Under the pieces are notes generated by a model, which saw nothing but the letters and a program-made list of their open reading frames with translations, searched no databases and was not told where the DNA came from. From NCBI GenBank assembly GCA_030068075.1, contig CM057839.1:52790960-52854959 (forward strand): a DNA stretch of 64,000 bases, written 5' to 3'. This document shows, piece by piece, positions 56,711 through 64,000 of this stretch. Both the position numbers and the translations under genes were made by a program. The first letter of the stretch is position 1; the number at the start of each line of letters is the position of its first letter. This DNA comes from Paguma larvata. Taxonomy: Eukaryota > Chordata > Mammalia > Carnivora > Viverridae.

Positions 56711-56926
56711 CCAGGGGCACCTGGGTGGCTCAGTCGGTTGTGCGTCCGACTTCAGCTCAGGTCATGATCTCACAGTTTGTGGGTTCGAGTCCCGCATCGG
56801 GCTCTGTGCTGATAGCTCAGAGCTTGGAGCCTGCTTCGGATTCTGTGTCTCCTTCTCTCTCTGCCCCTCCCTGCTCACGCTCTGTCTCTCTCTCTCTCTC
56901 AAAAATAAACATTAAAAAAAGTTAAA
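56711..56926 (+). mobile_element. Carnivore SINE (SINEC), young
   Basis: GGGGCACCTGGGTGGCTCAG, CAGTTTGTGGGTTCGAGTCC, GCTTCGGATTCTGTGTCTCC and CAAAAATAAACATTAAAA. The perfect 12-bp target-site duplication AGAAATAGCCTT is at 56699-56710 and 56927-56938. Confidence 0.97.
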
Positions 56927-56939
56927 AGAAATAGCCTTA

Positions 56940-57555
56940 CAATTAGCAAAATTAATTCTTCCTTTGATTTGAGAGAGGCCAACCGGTGAGTATAAGTAAA
57001 GAACAACTTTGCAAGCAGTGTTTCTTCCCTGGCTTCTGTGAGATTTTCTGTCAGCTCCAACAAGTCTTTCTTATTGCTACTTTTACAGGATCATCATTAT
57101 TCAAAGTCGGCTAGCTTCAAGTATCATCTGCAAGGCCCATCTAGAAATGTGGCTGCTGAAGCAGATAATGTATGAAACTGAGAAACTGCAACTTGTCTCA
57201 CACTGGCTACGTGAAATATGTAATTTTTTCTTAATTCTAGACTCCCAGCTAGTCCACAGGGGAGTTGTAGCAGAAGGGCAGGAGTTCACCGCCATGATGT
57301 GTGTTTGGAACCTGTGGAAAAGTCACGGGCATTTTTTCAAATAGAATCTGGGAATGAAAAACTCACAGTGTGAGGCACTGGGTTCAATGTCTTCAAACGG
57401 CACTGGGGCTGAAGGCCCATCGGTTTTGTCCAGTCAGATCATTCCCTCCTCCTTGTCTGTCTCCTAAAGCCACCAAGTTACTAAGGCATCTCCTCCTCTT
57501 CACAAGACAGTCTTGTCTCCTCCATATCCAAAAACCTGAGGCCATTCACCATCGA
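56940..57555. other. Unclassified sequence, possibly the L2 start
   Basis: No gene; a pyrimidine-rich part from about 57430 may belong to the following antisense L2. Confidence 0.3.
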
Positions 57556-57559
57556 TGCT

Positions 57560-57863
57560 GGGAAACCCAGAGCCATCCTTCACTTTTCTATCTGCCTCAC
57601 CCACCATTCTTCATGGAACTCACCAGAACGGGGTTTTCATCTGACCCTCTTCTCCCTCTCTGCTATGCCACCTGGGTTCAGGTCCCTGTCACCCCTTATT
57701 TGGATTACTAAGGAATGTCTAGTGATCTCTTTCCCTATAGGCTGATTTCTCTAAAATGGATCGTACATATGAGAAAAAAGAAAAAAGAAAGAAAATCTCT
57801 CTAAAACTCAAACCAAACATGGTGAGACCTTTGCTTAAAACACTTTAACAATACATGCCATTT
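57560..57863 (-). mobile_element. L2, left part (split by a SINE)
   Basis: CACCTGGGTTCAGGTCCCTG, TTATTTGGATTACTAAGGAA, GCTGATTTCTCTAAAATGGA and ACCTTTGCTTAAAACACTTT follow the reverse complement of L2 ORF2 ('CCTGGACTATTGCAA', 'GTGATCTTTCTAAAA', 'CTGCTTAAAACCCTT'). Confidence 0.75.
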
Positions 57864-58093
57864 GGGGCGCCTGGGTGGCTCAGTCGGTTGGGCGGCCGAC
57901 TTCAGCTCAGGTCATGATCTCACGGTCTGTGAGTTCAAGCCCCGTGTCGGGCTCTGTGCTGACGGCTCAGAGCCTGGAGCCTGCTTCCGATTCCGTGTCT
58001 CCTTCTCTCTCTGCCCTTCCCCTGTTCATGCTGTGCCTCTATGTCTCTCAAAAATAAATAAACATTAAAAAAAAAAAATTAAAAAAAAAAACA
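57864..58093 (+). mobile_element. Carnivore SINE (SINEC), youngest-looking copy
   Basis: GGGGCGCCTGGGTGGCTCAG head and long A-rich tail with AAATAAATAAACATT. It is bracketed by a perfect 17-bp target-site duplication, AACAATACATGCCATTT, at 57847-57863 and 58094-58110. Still carries CpGs (CGGCCGAC, GTGTCGGG), consistent with recent insertion. Confidence 0.98.
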
Positions 58094-58110
58094 AACAATA
58101 CATGCCATTT

Positions 58111-58450
58111 GAAAAACATCCAAATTTCTTACATGGTTGAAAGAACCCCAAGCATTAGGCACCTGACCATGGCTATGACTTCATTTCTCATGACATCTGC
58201 CTCATATTTCACATAACACACGCGCGCACACACACACACACACATACACACATGTCCTGCTACTTCTTACCACGGAGACCATTCAGGCTAATGTCTCTGC
58301 CTGGAATGCACTTCCCCGTTACCCCAACTTGACCCTCACTTGGCTTACTCCTGCTACAGCTTTACGGTTCATTCAGGGGTCACCTCCTGAAAGCCTTGGA
58401 ACTCCTTCTCAATACTCCTCAAATACTCCCCGCCTAATCTTGTAAAGGAA
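58111..58450 (-). mobile_element. L2, right part
   Basis: GCCTGGAATGCACTTCCCCG, CATTCAGGGGTCACCTCCTG, AAAGCCTTGGAACTCC are the L2 segment that follows 57863. A CA repeat lies within it. Confidence 0.75.
58216..58252. repeat. CA/CG microsatellite
   Basis: CACA, three CG steps, then about nine CA units interrupted by TA. Confidence 0.9.
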
Positions 58451-58619
58451 AGTTAGCACTGCTCTATGATAATACCTTTTTGTATTTAGGAGTTAATGTC
58501 ATGGTAATAGATCTGTCAAACAGAAGAAAGGAAGCAGAATTAGATTCCAAAACCCATGGGAACTTTGCATATGATGGAAGTGGACTCCGAAATAATAATG
58601 CTGAGGTAATGGAGAAATA

Positions 58620-59130
58620 ATAATTTTGAATCCTTACCAAATATCTGCTCCCCCACATTAATTCCAGATAGATTAAATCTTTAATGTTAAAAAGAAATCA
58701 CAAATGAACTAAAAGAAAATTCAAGGGACAATTTCTATAATCAAAGGGGAAGAAGATTTTTCCAAGCACAAGTTTAAAGTCAATAACTATAAACAGTAAT
58801 ACATTTGACTAAATAACTTTTTAATTGCGAAAAAATACTATAAGTTCAAAAGAAAAGACAATTAACAAATTGAGAAAAATATATATTTGGCCCATTGCCT
58901 GGCATCTAATTTATATTGAGTAAGTTGATTTATATGCCAGAGGGTTCGTCTCCCTAATATATAAAGAACTCTTCTGAACCAATACAAAAATTCAAATCTC
59001 CTACTAGAAAAAGCAAAACAAATAAAATGAACAGGTTTATAAAATGCCTCTAAATTTATGTAAAGTTTTCAAACTCCCAAATCAAAGAAATTTAAATTTT
59101 AAATAATATTTTGCATATCAGAATGACAAA
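58620..59130 (+). mobile_element. L1ME-type ORF2, left part (split by a SINE)
   Basis: ATTAATTCCAGATAGATTAA, ATTTTTCCAAGCACAAG, CTCCCTAATATATAAAGAAC and AATTTATGTAAAG follow the ORF2 end of an old L1 (…ATTCCAGATGGATTAAAG…CTAATATATAAAGAGCTCC…). Many stops. Confidence 0.82.
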
Positions 59131-59336
59131 TATTTTAATTTTTTAAATGTTTATTTTTAAGAGAAAGAGAGAGAAAGAGCATGAGCTGGGGAGGACAGAG
59201 AGAGAGACACAGAATCTAAAGCAGGCTGCAGGCTCTGAGATGTCAGCACAGATGCAGGGCTCGAACCCACAGACCGTGAGATCACAACCTGAGCTGAAGT
59301 CGGATGCTCAACCGACTGAGCCACCCAGGTGCACCT
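59131..59336 (-). mobile_element. Carnivore SINE (SINEC) inserted in L1ME
   Basis: TTTAAATGTTTATTTTTAAG, GCAGGCTCTGAGATGTCAGC, GGGCTCGAACCCACAGACCG and ACCGACTGAGCCACCCAGGT. The target-site duplication AGAATGACAAA occurs at 59120-59130 and 59337-59347. Confidence 0.96.
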
Positions 59337-59872
59337 AGAATGACAAAATTTTAAAAATACTTTTACTGAAGATATGAGAAAATGGGCAGTGTTAAAAACC
59401 ATTAATAAAAGAGCCCTGGAAAGTAGTTTAACGTGAATATCAAAAATTATGACCCAGGATTTTCACCAGAATTTATCATAGAGAACAACTTAAATGTCCA
59501 CCAACACAGAGTTGCTCAAGAAATTATAGCGGCTCTTCATATTGCAATATCATATACCTAGCAAAATGAAAGATACATGCAAAATTAATTGCACAGAAAA
59601 CTACGCGTGTTACAAAAGTTTCTAAAATTGGGTTAAAAACAATGTACGACATTGTTCTGTGTTAAAATATATTTGTTTATATACACAGAAAGTGGGGGGG
59701 GGGAGTATATACTTGAAAGGATATTTACCAAAATGGAAACAATCATTATCTCTGAGGACTATAAATTCTTTCTTCATATCTTCCTTTCTTCTTCACACCT
59801 TTTCATATTATCTAATTTTTTTTTACCAAGAGAATGTGTACTTTTACAATTAAAAAATAATTACCAACAATA
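59337..59872 (+). mobile_element. L1ME-type, right part and 3' end
   Basis: CTTAAATGTCCACCAACACA, CTAGCAAAATGAAAGATAC, GGAAACAATCATTATCTCTG, AGAATGTGTACTTTTACAAT follow the L1ME end. A G10 run occurs near 59694-59703. Confidence 0.82.
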
Positions 59873-59880
59873 CAACTATT

Positions 59881-59902
59881 TCCATTGTTTGAAAACAATG
59901 GA
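59881..59902. repeat. Short perfect hairpin
   Basis: TCCATTGTTT and AAACAATGGA are 10-bp perfect inverted arms separated by GA. It contains two divergent SOX-like CCATTGTTT words. Confidence 0.8.
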
Positions 59903-60435
59903 TAAAATGGAGAAAGAAGACAAAAGCAATGTTCGGGAGTGCAGTGAGAGAGCAGGGTCACCGTCTAAACGCGCTGCCACGGAGCAAATGATCACAGCCA
60001 CAAACCAGGAGCCCTGCGGAAGTTCACCCACTACAGGTCTGCCAAGCAGAACACCAAAGGACCAACTAACTACCGCCTGCACAATTCACACCATGAATTT
60101 ACTTTTCCGAATCTTTCTCATACACAAGTCATCAACTCTTCTGATTCCAGGGAGCATAAAAAAAGGATGAATTGTTAATTTTTATAATAGAGGAGGTAGA
60201 ACTAATTTCCTTTCTCTGACAGTTTCCCTATTTTTAGTCAGAAAAAAAAAAAGCCTAAAGACCTTTCAGTTCTTAAGGATAAACCCATGAATAGGTTACC
60301 AGAACATGTTGCAAGTCTTTACATATGTTCTTTTTTTTTTTAATGTCTATGATTAGCTAATAGTTCTCACAAAAACAGATGGGAAGATGGGAATCAGAAT
60401 ATGGTTAGAAAAATGCAACAAACAAAATGTCAACT
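59903..60435. other. Unclassified sequence
   Basis: The C-terminal half of a 172-codon frame (59652-60170) falls here. Its N-terminal half is L1ME, so it is not a gene. No nameable repeat in 59930-60170. Confidence 0.35.
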
Positions 60436-60439
60436 AACT

Positions 60440-60760
60440 AAGCTTTAAATTCTACAGATTTTATTACCCAATATTAGTTTAAGTCCCTCATTTTAAAATA
60501 GGGCCTTTCAACCATGGGGAGCAGGACAAAGCCAGGACTTAGTGACTGGTCTTTCTAAAACAAAAGAAGTAAAAGTTATTTATGGTGACCTTTTAATGTT
60601 TACCTTAAAGCTGGCTAATCAGATGTAAATTGTCACCCATGGATATGCATAATCAACTTTATTCCCTTTGCTAATTGAGAAATAGAGCTGTTAATGTCAA
60701 AAAACATTTGAAAAATGCACCAAGCTTGCTCAGTGGAGCAAGTTCTTTATAAAAGTCAGA
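60440..60760. promoter_or_regulatory. Possible conserved non-coding (enhancer-like) block
   Basis: Complex, non-repetitive A+T-rich DNA with GGCTAATCAGATG, ATATGCATAATCAA (octamer/homeodomain-like, from 60643), GCTAATTGAG and GCTGTTAATG. This is an inference from sequence texture only. Confidence 0.25.
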
Positions 60761-60764
60761 GTTT

Positions 60765-61960
60765 CCATATGGTAAAATCATGGAAATTAGGCTAAGGGGG
60801 AAAAAAAAACCAGTAGGAAAGACTAATTTGTTACTGAGCTAGTCTGTGCTGGAACAAAATCAGTCTTAACGACCCTAACTGCAGGATTTTTTTTAACCAC
60901 TTTTTATGTTCAAAAATAACTCCATCAGCTCTTATGAAAAACCATTCCAAAGTTCCTCTCCTGCTGAGTTTACGCTCTCCAAGCTGGTCATGGCTCTGGC
61001 TTAGGAGGCACTTTGCCAAGATGCTCACTTACCTACATACAGGACTTGGTTCACATAAGTCAGCCCCTTCCCCTTCCTTCAATCTCCTGACCTCTTTTTA
61101 TAGTTTCCTTTAAAACTGACTACCATCAGGTACAGGAGTCTCACTTCAGTTGTGTAGAAAGGGAATAATGCATTCCCTTAAGCGACACTTCAAGATTGCT
61201 TCCATCTTTATAATACCAGCAGAAGTCTGCATCATCTCAACTTATGGTTGATGTATGGAGAAGGCATGCCTTCTCCTATTCTGAGATAAGACCCACCTCT
61301 ACTCTTAGTCATTGACTTCTCTGTCTTCTGAAACCCAAGTGTTTTCCACTTGACAGTCCTCATTAATGAACATTCTTTTCTTTGCAATAGCCTGAGTAAA
61401 ATCCTCTCCTGAATTGCTTGGTGCATTTTGTCTTTCATATGGTACATTTAAGAAATGTAGCCACCCCTAGACATAAGCCCCAGCATTCTCCTTTCCCAGG
61501 GATGACCAACAACCACTGTTTCTAGTGAGGAAAGAATATAGTACGCCACACACATAACAGCACACACACACACGGCACCATTTAAGACACTAGAAGGCAA
61601 AACATGTGGAGGAGTGTGTGTGTGTAGGGGGGGGGATTATCCTACAGAAGTTCAGACTTCAAACTAATAGTCTTCAGGCCTCCCTAAATGATATGTTCAC
61701 TAAACATATCTCATGTGAGGTGTATGCTATTCCAAGAAGGCAACATAATTAGTGGAATAAGCATGTGTTTTGAACAATGTTTCCTGCAATCATCCCCACC
61801 ACACACTACAAAATCCTAAGTAGGTTAATTCCTTTGGCCTTCATTTTGTCACCTGTAAAAGTGTTTTAACTAGCCTAACCAGTCAGAGGGCCCACCTTGA
61901 CTCAGTGAAACATATTCAAACCCTTTCTCCTTCTATCTTTAAATTCTCTAAATCTTTCTT
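60765..61960. other. Unclassified sequence
   Basis: No gene. A CA run at 61561-61573 and a TG run at 61614-61625 form an inverted pair, followed by a G9-10 run. Confidence 0.3.
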
Positions 61961-61964
61961 CTTC

Positions 61965-62189
61965 TATTTTAATAATAGCTATATTGAGATATAATTCATA
62001 TACCATAAAAAATTAACCATTTAAAGTGTACAATTTAGTGAATATTAGTATGTTCGAGTTATGTAACTATCATCGCTATCTAATCCCAGAACATTTTTAT
62101 CAACCCTGAAAGAAACCCCATTCCCATTAGCAGTCACTCCCCATTCCAACATCACAACCATAGCAACCACTAATCTACTTTATGTTTTC
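61965..62189 (-). mobile_element. L1M 3' region, left part (split by a SINE)
   Basis: GCTATATTGAGATATAATTC, ATATACCATAAAAAATTAAC, CATTTAAAGTGTACAATTTA and AGAACATTTTTATCAACCCT are the reverse complement of an L1M 3' untranslated region. Confidence 0.9.
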
Positions 62190-62333
62190 TTTTTCTTTCT
62201 TTTTTATTTTTGAGTAGGCTTCATGCTCAGTGCAGAGCCCAACACAGGGCTTGAGCTCACGACCCTAAGATCAAGACCTAAGCCTGAGATCAAGAGTTGG
62301 ACACTTAGCTGATGAAGCAACCCAGGCACCCCT
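62190..62333 (-). mobile_element. Older carnivore SINE nested in L1M
   Basis: TTTTATTTTTGAGTAGGCTT, TCATGCTCAGTGCAGAGCCC, GATCAAGAGTTGGACACTTA and CAACCCAGGCACCCC. It splits an otherwise continuous L1. It lacks the long CT/GA block of the young copies. Confidence 0.9.
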
Positions 62334-62700
62334 CTATTTTCTGTGTTTAAGGATTTGCCTACTGTGGACATTTCATATAAAGAGAATCAGTAAGTGGCCG
62401 CTGTGCCTGGCTTCTTCCACTGAGCATAATGTCCTCAAGGTTCATCCTTGTAGCATGTGTCAGTACTTCATTCCTTTTCATAGTTGAATAAAATGCCATT
62501 GCATGCATATACCAGTTTTTGTTTATCCAGTCATCAATTAATGAACATTTGGATTGTTTCCATCCTTTAACTATTGCGAATAATGCTGTTATAAACATTC
62601 ATGTATAGGTATTTGTGTGGACATATATTTTCATTTCTCTTGGGTATACACCTAAGAGAAAAATATAACTGCACGTCTAAACTTGTGAGGAACCAAACCT
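62334..62700 (-). mobile_element. L1M 3' region, right part
   Basis: GGATTTGCCTACTGTGGACA, TTTCATATAAAGAGAATCAG, ATGTCCTCAAGGTTCATCCT, TGAACATTTGGATTGTTTCC and CTCTTGGGTATACACCTAAG continue the L1. Confidence 0.92.
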
Positions 62701-63125
62701 TTTTTCAAACTAGTTATACCATTTTCTTTGCTTTTTGACTACTTTTGCTTCTTCTATGTTGGCTTTCTGGTTGTTTGAGCTCAGCTGGGGAAATAAGAGC
62801 AGTGATTATAAAGAAAATTTCTACAGAATGGGTCATTTTTAGCCATTGTAGGTAGACACAAACACAACGAAGTGGTTGATGTGTTTCTGGGTACATAAAG
62901 TAGTGCTACAGAACACACGGCCAGAATATCTATGGCAAGCAGCGCCGATGCCTGAAGTTCAGGAAGCAACTTAGGAAGCTGTGAGAGGTTTTGATGCAGT
63001 TTAAATTTTTATGCTCTAGACTTATAATGATAAACCATATAAATATAAGCACACTCATTTCTTTATCTTAGGTGCTTACAATATAACCAGAACAGTACGA
63101 TGTGAACATAAATAATGATAAATGT
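62701..63125. other. Unclassified sequence
   Basis: No gene or nameable repeat. Confidence 0.3.
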
Positions 63126-63129
63126 GTTT

Positions 63130-63435
63130 TTAAAAAAACTAATATATGAGAGAATAATTCTAGATGGGTACATCAGGGAAGATTCTTTTGGAAAGGAAAG
63201 CATCTCTACTAATTGTTTAAGGATAACCAAGTTTTAAAAGAGCCTAAGTGAGAAGAAACTGAATTTCAAACAGAGAAAAATAAGCAAAAAAAAAAAAAAA
63301 AAGTACAGGGTCAAGAAATAAGAATGGGTAGTTAGAAAGAATAGGAAAAACAACAGAGAAGAAATGACATTTTGGCAATGACTAAATGTGAAGGAGGTAG
63401 AAGGTGGAGTAAAAGATGACTCCCAGGTGCAGCAA
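63130..63435 (+). mobile_element. Probable L2 fragment
   Basis: Weakly L2-like in the left part; the right end AAGATGACTCCCAGGTGCAG matches L2 (…GTCAAGGATGACTCCCAGGTTT). Contains an A17 run at 63286-63302. Confidence 0.45.
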
Positions 63436-63714
63436 AAGCAGTTCTAAGAGGAAAGTTTGTAGCAATACAGGCCTACCTCAAACAACTTAACTTTATAGCT
63501 AATGCTTTAGAAAAAGAGTAACAAACAAAGCCCAAGACCAGCAGAAAGAAGGAGATAATAAAGATTAGAGCAGAAATAAATGATATAGAAACTACAAAGC
63601 AATAGAACATATCAATGAAATGAGTTAGTTCTTTGAAAAGATCAACAAAATTGATAAGCCTCTAGCCAGACTAGGAGGGAGGGAGCAAGGGAGGGAGTGA
63701 GGGAGGGAGGGAGG

Positions 63715-63750
<36 letters not shown>

Positions 63751-64000
63751 AGACTCAAATAAGCAAAATCAAAAATGAAAAAGAAATGACAAATGAAGCC
63801 ACATAAATACAATTTTAAGAGAATATTGTGAAAAACTATATGCTAAAAAATTGGACAACCTAGAAGAAATGGAGAATTCCTAGAAACATAACCTACCAAA
63901 ACTGAAGCAGGAAAAAATAGAAAATTTGAATAGACGAATCATCAGCAATGAAATTGAATCAAAATAAAAAACTCCCAAGAAACAAAAGCCCAGGACCAGA
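63436..64000 (+). mobile_element. L1 ORF2 fragment, continues beyond the window
   Basis: Translation gives KAVLRGKFVAIQAYLKQ, then QTKPKTSRKKEIIKIRAEIN, then the NEIxS/…KKSPGP-like region near the right edge (NKSPGP). This is the linker between endonuclease and reverse transcriptase domains of L1 ORF2. Stops and indels break the frame, and a GA repeat has expanded inside it. The reverse transcriptase would lie to the right. Confidence 0.93.
63674..63751. repeat. GGGA/GA microsatellite inside L1
   Basis: GGGA units followed by about 14 GA units. It grew from the naturally A/G-rich 'AAAAAGAGAGAG' segment of L1 ORF2. Confidence 0.92.

Noticed and set aside
59652..60170. Longest open frame in the window (172 codons)
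   Set aside because: Its first 70 codons lie in the 3' end of an L1ME element and the rest has no recognisable domain or splice context.
1..64000. CRISPR array, prophage, operon or other prokaryotic system
   Set aside because: No regularly spaced repeats, no long coding frames, and repeat content is clearly mammalian.

Overview
This is nuclear DNA from a carnivoran mammal, most likely a cat (Felidae). The best evidence is fourteen copies of a tRNA-Lys-derived carnivore SINE (CAN/SINEC family). They are recognised by the head GGGGCGCCTGGGTGGCTCAG, a B-box-like GTTCGAGCCCC, a CT-rich 3' part and an AATAAA/poly-A tail, or by the reverse complement. A short antisense piece at about 6.78-6.96 kb matches the 3' end of the young felid L1. 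The window is A+T-rich, with long gene-free stretches and the layered repeats typical of a large intron or intergenic desert. There is no operon, prophage, CRISPR array or bacterial-type gene.

Layout. 0-4 kb: mostly unclassified single-copy sequence. 4-8 kb: four SINEs, a young L1 fragment, and old L2 and MIR copies. 9.2-9.7 kb: a Tigger-type DNA transposon remnant. 10-16 kb: MIR, L2 and one MLT1 LTR. 16.0-16.4 kb: a 35-nt tRNA-Cys 5' half inserted between short direct repeats, next to a hAT-type DNA transposon relic. 16.8 kb: a long purine tract. 18-31 kb: mostly unique DNA with an antisense L1, two degraded SINEs, L2 pieces and a GAAA microsatellite. 31.2-32.2 kb: a probable CR1/L3 fragment and a second MLT1 LTR. 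32.97-33.03 kb: a possible 66-bp exon on the minus strand. 38.6-39.8 kb: an L2 split by a 5'-truncated L1 with a clean 13-bp target-site duplication. 40-46 kb: SINEs, MIRs and a CA repeat. 47.0-47.7 kb: a possible plus-strand terminal exon with a poly-A signal and an upstream CRE. 48.8-49.7 kb: the 3' end of an L1MA-like element. 50-59.9 kb: five SINEs, a long L2, a second hAT relic and an old L1ME. 60-61 kb: unique sequence that looks regulatory. 62-64 kb: an antisense L1 carrying a SINE, an L2 piece, and L1 ORF2 running off the right edge.

No protein-coding gene can be called with confidence. Most open frames are below 100 codons, antisense to repeats, or encoded by the SINEs themselves. 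The two exon candidates are hypotheses resting on splice signals and an open frame; I recognise neither peptide. The most distinctive observation is the tRNA-Cys 5'-half retrocopy. After that come several insertions whose target-site duplications can be read exactly, and a few stretches with clustered CRE/AP-1 or homeodomain/SOX-type words. Repeat family names are from recognition of consensus features, not a database search; boundaries of old repeats are good to a few tens of bases.
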